Positions 14,608-24,701 of a stretch of 64,000 nucleotides of DNA are shown here, piece by piece; positions within the stretch are counted from its first letter, which is position 1, and the number at the start of each line of letters is the position of its first letter. A program made the translations under genes and the position numbers. The notes beneath the pieces are model-generated. The model saw nothing but the letters and a program-made list of their open reading frames with translations, did no database searches and was not told the origin of the DNA. This DNA comes from JAICLL01 sp035252155 (lineage in GTDB: Bacteria; Planctomycetota; Planctomycetia; Pirellulales; JAICIG01): the NCBI GenBank assembly GCA_035252155.1, contig DATFDL010000776.1:1-64000 (forward strand), in the 5' to 3' direction.

Positions 14608-17199
14608 CTACCGGTTCTCCGTAACCGAAAGATTATCGATAAAAATCTCGGCATCGTCGGCCTTGCCAAAGAGGCCGGGGCTGCCGATGACGTTGGGCGC
14701 CTCGTCGACCGCCTCGATCGACCAATCTTCTGGCTCGTCGTCGCCGCGCGGCCAGACCTTGCCTCTCAGCACCGCCTTACCCTCTTCGACTGACGCCTGA
14801 AACTTCATCGTGTACCAGGTATCGTAGTTCCACTTGAACGGCACTGTCGTCGAGAAACGATTCGGCTGGCCCGTCCACGAACGAACCTGTAACTGCTGTT
14901 TAATGCCCATGAGGACCAGCGTATATCGCTGGGCGATCAGGCCGATATCCGGCTGCTTGCCGTCGCGGATCGAGCCGCGTACGTCGGCCTGAATCGTGTA
15001 GTCGTGATAGTCCGGTTGCCCCATCCAGCACTGGCTGCGAGTGCCCAAGGGAATGGTGGTAATCTTGACCATCACACCGTTGCCTTCACTTTCCAGCTTG
15101 CCGCGCGACACGTCAAGGCCCACGTCGCCGTCTTCGCCCGTCCACTTGTAGTCGGCGATGATCCCCGCCTCGCGCACCAGCTTTAGGGCCGGCTCTAATT
15201 CTTTCTTGGCCCCGCCCAGCGTCTTGACCGACTTGCTCCCGTCAAGTTCGAGGTATCGCAAGAAGTTGGTCCACAGTCGGCGCGGGGTGCGGTCGTTGAA
15301 ACTGGCCTTGTCCTGACCGGAGTTAAGAAACGTCGTCGTCAGATAGATGTAAAGTTGGCCGGCCCGCTCGTCTTGCTGCTTGAGCGATTCGAGCAGATCG
15401 AAATCGAGGGCGATGTGCCGATAGCGGGCGCCCACCCAGGTGATCGGCACCCGTTGGTTGGCAAAGTCGAATTTCCAAGGCAGCGGCGGCACGATGCGAA
15501 TGCGGGCCTTGCCCGTCAGATCGCCCACCTTGGCGGTCACCGTGCAGCCCACGTGCTCGTCTCCGCGGTCGGCGGTGAACGTTCCCTTGTCGTCGATCTT
15601 GCCGCCGCCATCGACTTCAAAGGCCACGTCGTCTGCCTTGGCCTCTTGAATGAACCGCCCGCGAGCGTCGTACAACCGCGCGGTATATTGCACCTGCTCG
15701 CCCGGAGCGATCAGCGATTCGACCGGCACGACCTGCACGTGGGCCGGCTGCTGGTCTTCGCCAGCGGCTTCTTCCTGCGGCGGCTCGGGCCGCTGGTCGA
15801 CGCCGGTCTTGGAGTCGGCATTGCCCAGGCAATAGAGCGTTTCGGTCGTGGGCAGATAAATCCGGCCATGCGAGACGATCGGCGAGCCATGTACTTCCTG
15901 GCCTTGACCGAAGCGGATCTTATCGATGATTTTCACGCCTTTTTCCGTGGGTTCGAGCACGTGCCAGCCGCTGGTGGTGCAGGCGTAAATCTTTCCGTCG
16001 GCATAGAGCAAGCTGGCTCGGGCAATGGTGCCGATGAGCCGCTGCTTGGCGATCTGCTTGCCCGTCTTGGTGTCGAACACATACAACGGCCCACCGTCAT
16101 CGAGAGCGTAAAGTCGGCCATCGACCACTACCGGCGAGCTTTTGCCGATCATGATCTGTCGCTTCGACCAGATTTTGCCGCTTTTGGTGATGTCGATGCT
16201 CTTGGCCGCGGGATCGAGATTGGCGGTGCCGTCGATGGCGCAGATGCCGCCCTGCGTGTTGTCGTTGATGTTTTCTTCGCTGTGGCTCATATAGACGGCG
16301 TCGCCCTCAACCACCGGCGTCGTATTCAGCCCCCGCTGCGAAATATAGCAGCTCCACAGCGGCCGGCCCGTGCGCGGCTGAAAGGCCCACACGCCGCCGT
16401 CGCCCGAGCCAAAAATCATCGCCGCTTGCCCGCCAAGCACCGTGAGCACCGGCGTGCTGTAGGTGGTATCGGTAGGCCGCAGTCGCGTGCCGTTGAACCA
16501 GCGGGGCACGCCGGTCCGCTTGTCGAACGCCACAAAGCGATGGGCGGGCTGGGCCATCTCGCCCCAGCCGATCACCACGGCGTTGATAATCACCAGGTCT
16601 TCAAACACGACGGGCACATTGGTCCGCCCGCCGTAGGTGCTTAAAAAACCATATTCTTCGCTCAGCGAGTGCGACCAGATGGTTTCACCGGTGTCCCCGT
16701 CGAGACATTGAAAGTAATCGCACACGCCCATCGCATAGATGCGGCCCGTGGCGGGATCGCCCGTGCAGCACGACCAGCCCAGCCGCTCTTTGGGCACGTC
16801 GGAGAGAAAGACATTAAAACGGTTTTCCCAGAGGATCTCGCCGGTGTTGGCGTCGGCGCAAACCACTTTCTCTTGTTCGCGGGGAGTGCCCGGCTCGTGG
16901 CTGCAGATGGTGTAGAGCTTGCCCCGCATGACGATGGGCGTCGAGCGGCTGCCCAGGGCATCGCTTTTCCAGATAACGTTGTCGCCCTCTTTGCTCCAAT
17001 GGTCGATCAGGCCGGTCTCGCGCGAGATGCCATTTTGCTCCGGCCCGCGCCAATTGGGCCAATCCAAGGGATCGATCTCCGCGGCACCTTCCGATTTATC
17101 TTGGGCCACCACCGGTCGGACCAAAGCGACAACCGGCGCCACGGCCAGCATCCAACATCCATACGGAACGAAAACCAAAGCCGCGCGAAAGAGACTCAT
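14608..17199 (-). CDS. Large secreted PQQ-like beta-propeller protein with C-terminal jelly-roll-like domain
   Basis: 863 aa from ATG 17197-17199; a TTG five codons upstream is an alternative. Signal peptide at residues 1-35 (MLAVAPVVALVRPVVAQ). The propeller (about 45-480) opens with WPNWRGPEQNGISRETGLI and has repeated blades such as GEILWENRFN, GETIWSHSLSEEYG and GRPLWSCYISQ. At about 520-590 there is an Ig-like segment (YTARLYDARGRFIQEAKADD). The last 170 residues (about 690-860) look like a concanavalin/DUF1080-type sandwich (YHDYTIQADVRGS, WYTMKFQASVEEG, ending IFIDNLSVTEN). This architecture suggests a secreted carbohydrate- or surface-binding protein; no enzymatic residues can be assigned. 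Confidence 0.88.
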   Translation of the reverse strand: MSLFRAALVFVPYGCWMLAVAPVVALVRPVVAQDKSEGAAEIDPLDWPNWRGPEQNGISRETGLIDHWSKEGDNVIWKSDALGSRSTPIVMRGKLYTICSHEPGTPREQEKVVCADANTGEILWENRFNVFLSDVPKERLGWSCCTGDPATGRIYAMGVCDYFQCLDGDTGETIWSHSLSEEYGFLSTYGGRTNVPVVFEDLVIINAVVIGWGEMAQPAHRFVAFDKRTGVPRWFNGTRLRPTDTTYSTPVLTVLGGQAAMIFGSGDGGVWAFQPRTGRPLWSCYISQRGLNTTPVVEGDAVYMSHSEENINDNTQGGICAIDGTANLDPAAKSIDITKSGKIWSKRQIMIGKSSPVVVDGRLYALDDGGPLYVFDTKTGKQIAKQRLIGTIARASLLYADGKIYACTTSGWHVLEPTEKGVKIIDKIRFGQGQEVHGSPIVSHGRIYLPTTETLYCLGNADSKTGVDQRPEPPQEEAAGEDQQPAHVQVVPVESLIAPGEQVQYTARLYDARGRFIQEAKADDVAFEVDGGGKIDDKGTFTADRGDEHVGCTVTAKVGDLTGKARIRIVPPLPWKFDFANQRVPITWVGARYRHIALDFDLLESLKQQDERAGQLYIYLTTTFLNSGQDKASFNDRTPRRLWTNFLRYLELDGSKSVKTLGGAKKELEPALKLVREAGIIADYKWTGEDGDVGLDVSRGKLESEGNGVMVKITTIPLGTRSQCWMGQPDYHDYTIQADVRGSIRDGKQPDIGLIAQRYTLVLMGIKQQLQVRSWTGQPNRFSTTVPFKWNYDTWYTMKFQASVEEGKAVLRGKVWPRGDDEPEDWSIEAVDEAPNVIGSPGLFGKADDAEIFIDNLSVTENR

Positions 17200-17214
17200 A
17201 AGAGGTATTTTCAA

Positions 17215-17509
17215 TAGGAGGCGGGACCGGCGAACCGGTTTTGGCGGGCAAAATACGTGGCTCTAGGATACGCTCCGGCCCGCCGGTTCGGCAAGCCGCC
17301 AGCGCGGGAGCGAGGGAGCAAGGGAGCGAGGGAGCAGGGGAGAAACGGAGCAACGCGGACAAGAAGCGCGTGACAAGAAACCACGTCCTGCGTCTCCTCT
17401 GCTCCCGTGCTCCCCCTCTCCCATGCTCCGTTTTCGCTTGCTACCCGCCCCGCGCCAGCATACAACAATCGGGTCGGGCCGCGTGCCGCACTTTTAGGAA
17501 TTTCGCCAC
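17215..17509. repeat. Intergenic region with G-rich tandem arm and inverted C-rich arm
   Basis: Between a minus-strand propeller gene and the plus-strand cupin gene. The left arm (about 17310-17345) is a run of GGGAGCGA / GGGAGCAA-type units; the right arm (about 17398-17432) carries GCTCC-rich units in inverse orientation. The layout (short G-rich units inverted around a unique centre) parallels the GGGTTCA elements but the unit differs. A nearby palindromic pair CGAACCGG...CCGGTTCG also occurs. No gene is seen. Confidence 0.5.
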
Positions 17510-18757
17510 ATGGTTGCCTCAAAACCCCTCACCAAAGATAACGTCGGCGCCGCCTTGAACCGCGCCTTGGATGCCGCTCAGGGCCTGCTGCGGCTCACGC
17601 CCACCTGGGTGCCGCGCAGCTTTCTGCATCCGGGCAAACGCATCAAGCTCGCCCCCGGCGATTGGTATGCCTTTGGCGCGCACCGCGGCGGCATCGACGA
17701 ACGCTGGTTCGCCAGCACCACCGAGGCCGCCAACGAAAACCGCACGCCCGACGAAGGCCTGAGCTACGTGGCCTTCGAGGGCCAGCGGTTTACCCTCCGC
17801 GACGCCGTGGCCGAGGCCGGCCCGCGCCTGATCGGCAAGGCCATGCACGAGCAATACAAGCGCTGGCCGGTCTACTCGAAGTTTTTCGACAACATGGGGC
17901 CGATCCCGCACCACATGCACCAGCGGTTCGAAGACGCCAAGCTGGTCGGCCAGGAAGGCAAGCCTGAAAGCTATTATTTTCCGCCGCAACTGAACAACGT
18001 CGACAACAACTTCGCCTACACCTTCATGGGCCTCGAGCCGGGCACGACCAAAGAGCAGGTCCGCCAGTGCCTGGCCGACTGGCACAAAGGCGACAACGGC
18101 ATTCTCGATCTTTCGCGAGCGTACCGGCTGAAGCGAGGCACCGGCTGGCTGATCCCGCCCGGCGTGCTGCACGCGCCCGGTTCGCTCTGCACCTATGAGC
18201 CGCAATGGGGCAGCGATGTGTTCGGCATGTTTCAATCGCTGGTCGAGGGTCGCGAAGTGCCTTGGTCGCTGTTGGTCAAAGACATGCCGAAGGAAAAACA
18301 CCGCGATCTCGACTTTATCGTCGGCCAGCTCGATTGGGAAAAAAACGTCGACACGCATTTCAAAGAGCACAACTACCTGGAGCCGATCGTCGACGCCAGT
18401 TGCTCGGGCAGCGGCGCCACCGACCGCTGGATCGTCTATGGCACGGTCGACGGCCGACAGCTCTTCAGCGCCAAAGAGTTAACTCTCGAGCCCGGCGCCA
18501 AGTACACGCTGAAAGACGCCGGCGCCAGCGGCTGGATTACCGTGCAAGGCCGCGGACGGATGGGTAAGCTGAATCTCCAGACGCCCGCCATGATTCACTT
18601 TGGCGAAGAGACCGAAGACGAAGTTTTTATCGCGCACGAAGCGGCCACCGCGGGCGTGGAGGTCGAAAACACCGGCAGCGAGCCGCTAGTCGGCCTGCGT
18701 TACTTTGGCCCCGACGTGCATCGCAGCCTGCCGAAGGTGGGCGATTACCGCAAATAA
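17510..18757 (+). CDS. Cupin / mannose-6-phosphate isomerase-like protein
   Basis: 415 aa. The central block resembles type I phosphomannose isomerases: PIPHHMHQRFEDAK with a His pair, GKPESYYF with the metal-ligand Glu, and IPPGVLHAPGSLCTYE with a further His. The rest has cupin-like strands (KYTLKDAGASGWITVQGRGR, MIHFGEETEDEVFIAHEAA). It may isomerise a sugar phosphate or simply bind a sugar; the spacing of ligands differs from bacterial ManA, so the reaction is left open. The neighbour at 19631-20680 is a sugar-phosphate isomerase/epimerase, which is consistent with a role in carbohydrate metabolism. Confidence 0.7.
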   Translation: MVASKPLTKDNVGAALNRALDAAQGLLRLTPTWVPRSFLHPGKRIKLAPGDWYAFGAHRGGIDERWFASTTEAANENRTPDEGLSYVAFEGQRFTLRDAVAEAGPRLIGKAMHEQYKRWPVYSKFFDNMGPIPHHMHQRFEDAKLVGQEGKPESYYFPPQLNNVDNNFAYTFMGLEPGTTKEQVRQCLADWHKGDNGILDLSRAYRLKRGTGWLIPPGVLHAPGSLCTYEPQWGSDVFGMFQSLVEGREVPWSLLVKDMPKEKHRDLDFIVGQLDWEKNVDTHFKEHNYLEPIVDASCSGSGATDRWIVYGTVDGRQLFSAKELTLEPGAKYTLKDAGASGWITVQGRGRMGKLNLQTPAMIHFGEETEDEVFIAHEAATAGVEVENTGSEPLVGLRYFGPDVHRSLPKVGDYRK

Positions 18758-18807
18758 TTCCCACTCAGCGCGTAGCTGACTTCGTGAGAAGTCAGGCAGC
18801 CCCCGCC

Positions 18808-19560
18808 ATGACAAACGCAGCCGGTACGAGCGAAAAGCGAATCCAGATTGTATCGGTCGAGCGCGAGGATTATGAGAAGATCGCTGCCGCCTTCCAGGGG
18901 TTCGATCTCGTTTATCGCCGGCGCATTGACGAGTTGGAAGTACCAGCCGTCATGCACGGCGTCTCTTGGCAGCAGTATGAAGCTTTACTCGACGCACTGC
19001 CCGAGCGCTATCTACGTCAAGCTTATTATCGAGGCACATTAGAGCTGCGCGATAAGACCATGTGGCAGCAGCACACCAAGTGCCTCATCGATCAGTTCAT
19101 TGGGGCGGCGGCACTTGAATTTGAAATCCGCATAGCCTCTCTCGGGTCGACGACCCGCACCAAGCAAGCGCTGGAGTGCGGCATTGAGCCCGACGAATCA
19201 TATTACTTCGCTCAGGCGCACGCGGTGCCTTGGGGTCGCGACATCGGTCCAGAGGATGGACCGCCGCCGGATTTGGTCGTCGAAACCGATTTTGACCATG
19301 CCGAGTTGGACCGGCTCATCGTGCTTCGGCTGCTGGAAGTGCCCGAGGTTTGGAAATACGATGGAACCCGGTTGACGTTCCACCGGTTAGCTGCGAACAA
19401 GCAATACGAGTTGTGTGACCGAAGTTTGTGGTTTCCGTTTCTCGGGCCGGAAGACATTCAGCCATTTTTAGAAGACTTGAGCACCACCGACGACAATGCT
19501 CTCACGCGAGCTTTCTTGAAGCACGCCAAAACGCGCCACCGACAGGCATCGCGAAATTAA
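18808..19560 (+). CDS. Uma2 family endonuclease-like protein (DUF820)
   Basis: 250 aa from ATG 18808; a GTG at 18784 is also in frame. The Uma2/DUF820 fold is indicated by YRGTLELRD near residue 75, the acidic pair in GIEPDESYYFAQ, and PPPDLVVETDFDHAELDR (the PD-D/ExK-like core), with EVPEVWKYDGTRLTFHRL downstream. The family is a restriction-endonuclease-like superfamily, widespread in cyanobacteria and planctomycetes, with unproven function. It is apparently a solo gene with lower GC than the flanking cupin gene, suggesting separate acquisition. Confidence 0.8.
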   Translation: MTNAAGTSEKRIQIVSVEREDYEKIAAAFQGFDLVYRRRIDELEVPAVMHGVSWQQYEALLDALPERYLRQAYYRGTLELRDKTMWQQHTKCLIDQFIGAAALEFEIRIASLGSTTRTKQALECGIEPDESYYFAQAHAVPWGRDIGPEDGPPPDLVVETDFDHAELDRLIVLRLLEVPEVWKYDGTRLTFHRLAANKQYELCDRSLWFPFLGPEDIQPFLEDLSTTDDNALTRAFLKHAKTRHRQASRN

Positions 19561-19597
19561 CGACTCGCACCGTCATCGCACCGGCCGGTAGGCCGTC

Positions 19598-19628
19598 CTG
19601 AACCCTGAACCCTGAACCCTGAACCCTT
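19598..19628. repeat. (TGAACCC)4 array directly upstream of a start codon
   Basis: Four tandem TGAACCC units ending in TTTG two bases before ATG 19631. On the minus strand they give four GGG tracts spaced by TTCA, a canonical G-quadruplex pattern. It is a half-element of the family bracketing trpD. No recognisable Shine-Dalgarno remains for the following gene. Confidence 0.8.
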
Positions 19629-19630
19629 TG

Positions 19631-20680
<1,050 letters not shown>

Positions 20681-20694
20681 AGGTCGTTCCCGCC

Positions 20695-21495
20695 TCACGG
20701 CACCTGCGCCATCGTCTCGCGAATGGCTTGGGCCTGGGTCACGATGGCCAACCCGAGTTGCTTGCGGAATTCACCGCTTTCATAGGTAAATTCAAACCGC
20801 TGGTTGAAGAAGTGCTGCCCCTGCACGAGGCCCAGAATCTTCAAGCTGGCGCTCTCGCCGGTTTCGCGCTTCCAATAGACCGGTCCGCCGCTGTCGCCCT
20901 CAAAGGTGTTGTAGTCGACCAAAAAGGTCGGCTCTTTTTCCAACGGCAGCAAGGGATAGCTGGCGATGCATCCCAAGCGCACTACAGGAAACGACGCCTG
21001 GTTCGGTTCGAACACCGTGGCGTGCGGAAAGCCGACGCAGCGAACCAGGTCGCCTGGCTCGACGCCGCGCAGGTCATCGGCTGTGGCCAGCAGGTCGGCG
21101 GTCAGCCGTGGCAGCTCGATGCCGGCGGGCGGCTCGATCGGCATGGCGGCCACGTCTTGCTTGGCATGGCGCTGCCACAGCGGCTTTCCTTCGCTGCGGA
21201 TTTTCAACGGGGCGGGCGCCTTGGCAAATTCGCCCTCGCCGGTTTTCCGACGATAGTTGACCGTCATCTCGTCGCCGTCCGACATCTCCAGCACGTGGGC
21301 GGCCGTGATCAGAATATATTGGGGCGTTGCTTCGTCGCCGGCCCGCGGACGCGATAGCACAAATCCCGTGGCCGTCGATTTGAGGTTCGACAATCGGACA
21401 GTGGCCATCACTAGATCGGTCTGTGGCCCAGCCGTTTGGCCGCGCGCCGGTGATATCGGCAGTAGGCAGAGGGCGACGCAGAGCAGGGTTCGCAT
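20695..21495 (-). CDS. Secreted trypsin-like serine protease
   Basis: 266 aa. Signal peptide MRTLLCVALCLLPISPARG, cleavage near GQT. The catalytic triad can be placed: His in ILITAAHVLEM, Asp in HAKQDVAAMPI and Ser in EGDSGGPVYW (about residue 210). The length fits a single S1/chymotrypsin-fold domain with no PDZ domain. It is secreted or periplasmic. The gene converges with the isomerase gene (15 bp between stops). Confidence 0.85.
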   Translation of the reverse strand: MRTLLCVALCLLPISPARGQTAGPQTDLVMATVRLSNLKSTATGFVLSRPRAGDEATPQYILITAAHVLEMSDGDEMTVNYRRKTGEGEFAKAPAPLKIRSEGKPLWQRHAKQDVAAMPIEPPAGIELPRLTADLLATADDLRGVEPGDLVRCVGFPHATVFEPNQASFPVVRLGCIASYPLLPLEKEPTFLVDYNTFEGDSGGPVYWKRETGESASLKILGLVQGQHFFNQRFEFTYESGEFRKQLGLAIVTQAQAIRETMAQVP

Positions 21496-21659
21496 AGGTC
21501 ACGAGTTGGAAGTTGGAAGTTTGAAGTTTTCAGAGCTGAAAAAGCCATTGTAACTCGCTTCATAGCCTGCCGCGAACCGGTTGCCAACCGCCGCGACGGA
21601 TGGATAATCAGTCGGGGCGATTTGCCAGCAACGCGATCTCTATACGGCTCGCAATACCG

Positions 21660-22940
21660 ATGAAAAGCAGTTTCTCGTCCACGTTTCCGCGCGTGTTCCT
21701 TGTTACGTTCGCCTTATTTGCCGGAATGATTGCCACGGCATGCGGGGCCGACTGGCCCGCCTTCCGTGGGCCGGCAGGCACCGGCGTCGCCGATGAGACC
21801 GACGTGCCGCTGCACTGGTCGAGCGAAGAAAACGTCAAGTGGAAATCTCCGTTGCCAGGGCCGGGCGATTCCAGCCCGGTCGTCTCTGGCACGCGGGTGT
21901 TTGTCACCTGCGCCACCGAGTCGGGCAAGCGGCGCGGACTTTATTGTTTCGACCGGAAGAACGGCGAGCAGCTTTGGTCGCAGATCGTCGAGTTCGACGG
22001 CGAGGAACCGACGCACGAGACCAACCCCTATTGCGGTTCTTCGCCCGCCGCCGATGGCCGGCGAGTAGTCGTCTGGCATGGCTCGGCCGGGCTGCACTGC
22101 TACGACTACGACGGCCGGCCGCTCTGGTCGCGCGATCTGGGCAGCTTTCGCCATATCTGGGGCCACGGCTCCTCGCCGGTCTTTTACGGCGATCGAATTC
22201 TGCTCAATTGCGGGCCGGGCAAGCGCACCTTCATCACCGCCATCGACGCCGCCAACGGCCAGACGATTTGGCAAACCGATGAGCCGGGCGGCGATGACGG
22301 CCAGGATCGTCCCGGCCAAAAGCCCGTCTGGGTCGGCTCGTGGAGCACGCCGGTCGTCACGCAAGTCGACGGCCGCGACCAGATCATCGTCAGCCTGCCG
22401 CATCGCGTGCAAGCCTACAACCCTGACAAAGGCCAGATCATCTGGAGCTGCGGCGGCCTGGGCGATCTGGTTTACACGTCGGTCGTGGTGGGCGACGGAG
22501 TTGGCGCGGCGCTGGGCGGCTTCTATGGCCCGGCGATCGGCTTCAAGCTCGGCGGATCGGGCGACATGACCGAGCAAAACCGGCTCTGGCGACTCGCCGA
22601 CAAAAACCCGCAGCGGATCGGTTCGGGCGTGATCTTAAAGGGCTATCTCTATCTGATCGACGAACCGGGGCAAATGGAGTGCATCGACATAAAGACGGGC
22701 CAAGCCACTTGGAAAGGGCGGCTGGGCGCTGACAAAGTTTGGGCCTCGATTGTCGCCGCTGCCGACCGGCTATACGTCACCAGCCAGGCCGGCACCACCT
22801 ATGTCGTTGGCGCCAATCCCGAGCAGTTCGAGCTGGTGGCAAAAAACGAACTGGGCGAGCCCAGCAATTCGACAATCGCCATTTCCGACGGCCAGATCTT
22901 TCTGCGCACCTTCGATAGCCTGGTCTGCGTCGAGCAATAA
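21660..22940 (+). CDS. Secreted PQQ-like beta-propeller repeat protein
   Basis: 426 aa from ATG 21660 (MKSSFSSTFPRVFLVTFALF); the frame is open 20 codons further upstream but this ATG opens the signal peptide (cleavage near ACGA). The mature start is DWPAFRGPAGTGVADET, as in the other propellers here. Blades include GRPLWSRDLGSF, GQTIWQTDEPGGDDG, GQIIWSCGGLGDLVY and GQATWKGRLGADKVW. No catalytic signature. The C-terminus (ISDGQIFLRTFDSLVCVEQ) is typical of family members that end in a closing blade. Confidence 0.9.
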   Translation: MKSSFSSTFPRVFLVTFALFAGMIATACGADWPAFRGPAGTGVADETDVPLHWSSEENVKWKSPLPGPGDSSPVVSGTRVFVTCATESGKRRGLYCFDRKNGEQLWSQIVEFDGEEPTHETNPYCGSSPAADGRRVVVWHGSAGLHCYDYDGRPLWSRDLGSFRHIWGHGSSPVFYGDRILLNCGPGKRTFITAIDAANGQTIWQTDEPGGDDGQDRPGQKPVWVGSWSTPVVTQVDGRDQIIVSLPHRVQAYNPDKGQIIWSCGGLGDLVYTSVVVGDGVGAALGGFYGPAIGFKLGGSGDMTEQNRLWRLADKNPQRIGSGVILKGYLYLIDEPGQMECIDIKTGQATWKGRLGADKVWASIVAAADRLYVTSQAGTTYVVGANPEQFELVAKNELGEPSNSTIAISDGQIFLRTFDSLVCVEQ

Positions 22941-22952
22941 AGGTGGGCCAAT

Positions 22953-23099
22953 GTCGCCTTTCGCTCCGCGAAGGGGTGCGCTCGGCCAGGCGGTTTATAC
23001 TTCACGCGGGCGTGAATCCAGTAATGTGGAACAGCCGCCCTCGGCTGTCTCGCGGTCGCCTTTAGCGACCACCTCACAGCCGGGGGTGGCTGTACCACA
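22953..23099. repeat. Two palindromic repeat elements downstream of a propeller gene
   Basis: First, a 21-bp sequence (22953-22973) identical to that at 2303-2323. Second, an element at 23025-23099: outer arms TGTGGAACAGCCGCCC and the inverse of TGTGGTACAGCCACCC, with an inner hairpin GGTCGC-CTTTA-GCGACC. The element layout (terminal inverted repeat of about 23 bp plus an inner GGTCGC hairpin) is the same as that at 50748-50824, although the arm sequence differs. No gene in 22941-23139. Confidence 0.75.
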
Positions 23100-23139
23100 T
23101 CGGCGGCGGATGTCGCATCGTGGCGGTGTGGAGTAAAGC

Positions 23140-24684
23140 CTACTCATCCAAGTCCACCGACTCGCCGCCGGCACGAGTAAACAGGGCCCGCAATGTCGCC
23201 AGGTCGATGTCGTTGGGCAAAAACCGCGTCGTGCCGTCGGCAAACAATACCGAAAAGCCCCCCAGCCGAGCGTTGGCCAGGCCGCGCAACGGTTGGCTGG
23301 CGTCGTAATCCAAGTCGGTGGGCTGGGTCCAGACGACCTCGTGTTCTGCGTCCGCCTCAACCACCATAATGGTCGTGCTCGTGAAATCCCGAAAATCGCG
23401 AACGCTGGTTGGCGTCGCGGCCGATAGGGCCGTGCCTTCGCCAATCGCCGCCAGAAAGGGAGTTCGGCCATCACGGGCGGAAACCGCACCCGGCCGCAGA
23501 TATACTTCGGGCATCTGCTTAATCAACGCCGAGTTATGCTCGCTGTCCCACGGCTCGTTCCGATGAAACTGTTGAGCAAGGTGTTCCTCGCCGAGCAGCG
23601 GCAATAAGGCGACGCGCCAACTTAAAAGTGGCTTGCCGTCTTCGCTGTAACTAGCCGCTTGCGGAAACATTCCTTTGCGGTCCAAAAGGGTTTGCAGCGC
23701 CAGACCGAGCGTCAACAACTTCTGGCGCGACGCCCCGCGGTGCGCCGCGGCGCGCGAAAGCGCCAACGGGAATCGCAACGCCGCACCGAGGGCGGCAAGC
23801 CCCCGATTTTGATCGCTGAGCTGCAAAATCAGTCGATCGCCGTCGACCGTCGGTGTGAGCAAGCCCGACGGATTATCGATGCTGGGCATGGCGCCGATCA
23901 CATCGGGATGGAGGCAGGCACGTTGCACGAATTCGGACCACACGCCGCGAAGTGCGACCGCCGCGCGGTCGTCGGCCGACTGAATGACCAGCCGCAGAGT
24001 GAGCTTCTCCGGATCCAAACTCGACGCGGCCCAGCGGCATCCCGACGTTATCGCCTGGGTCGATCCACCGCCGATTTCGCTCGGCAACCGCGGCAACATG
24101 GCCGAGAAGACCTGACGTTGATCTTCACTGGGCGTGAAGCAGACCCCCATGGCGCCATTCTCGACCGCGGATAAAGCGGTGCCGACTTCCGGCCGTGCCA
24201 CAGGCCGAGCCCGCCTCACCCGGTCGACGGTTTCCTGATCGCCGCCAAGGATGACCTCATCCGAACGTTCGGCCGCCATGCCTTGATCGCGTAGGTACTG
24301 AATGATCGGTTCGGCCGCGCGTTCGTTTTCGGCGGGGATCACCAAAAGCGGTGAGCCATCGGGGATGTCGGCCAGACTGACCAGCAAGTAGACGTTGCGG
24401 GCGCCGGCGCGCACGAGTGCCGCCATCGCCAGCCGGAACTCATTGGTGCCCTCCCTCGCATCGGGGCGCACCTGTTCGAGCCAGCCGGCGACTTTGGTGA
24501 GATAGTCTTCTCCGACCGTGGCCGGCAGGGCGATGGAAACTACCAGGCAAGTTTGCTCGTCGAAGAATGGCTCTAATTGGCGTACAGTATCTCTGCCAGG
24601 GCCATTTTCGGCTGCGGCGACGCTGCAACTCAGCATTGCCAATAACGCGCAGGTGATTTCAGCCAAAAGCGTTCGGGGGTTCAT
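23140..24684 (-). CDS. Secreted DUF1559-like protein of unknown function
   Basis: 514 aa from ATG 24682-24684, which opens a signal peptide (LLAEITCALLAMLSCSVAAA). The C-terminal third has the DUF1559-type block: LLSWRVALLPLLGEEHLAQQ, EPWDSEHNSALI, then GGFSVLFADGTTRFLPNDID near the end. It lacks the N-terminal type IV pilin-like methylation motif of the classical planctomycete DUF1559 proteins, having a signal peptide and a unique N-terminal region instead. It is 17 bp downstream of the next gene on the same strand and so probably co-transcribed with it. Confidence 0.75.
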   Translation of the reverse strand: MNPRTLLAEITCALLAMLSCSVAAAENGPGRDTVRQLEPFFDEQTCLVVSIALPATVGEDYLTKVAGWLEQVRPDAREGTNEFRLAMAALVRAGARNVYLLVSLADIPDGSPLLVIPAENERAAEPIIQYLRDQGMAAERSDEVILGGDQETVDRVRRARPVARPEVGTALSAVENGAMGVCFTPSEDQRQVFSAMLPRLPSEIGGGSTQAITSGCRWAASSLDPEKLTLRLVIQSADDRAAVALRGVWSEFVQRACLHPDVIGAMPSIDNPSGLLTPTVDGDRLILQLSDQNRGLAALGAALRFPLALSRAAAHRGASRQKLLTLGLALQTLLDRKGMFPQAASYSEDGKPLLSWRVALLPLLGEEHLAQQFHRNEPWDSEHNSALIKQMPEVYLRPGAVSARDGRTPFLAAIGEGTALSAATPTSVRDFRDFTSTTIMVVEADAEHEVVWTQPTDLDYDASQPLRGLANARLGGFSVLFADGTTRFLPNDIDLATLRALFTRAGGESVDLDE

Positions 24685-24701
24685 GGCTGTTTTTTCCCAA
24701 G

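Noticed and set aside
15355..16644. Plus-strand frame of 429 codons
   Set aside because: Antisense to the large propeller gene with a signal peptide and blade motifs.
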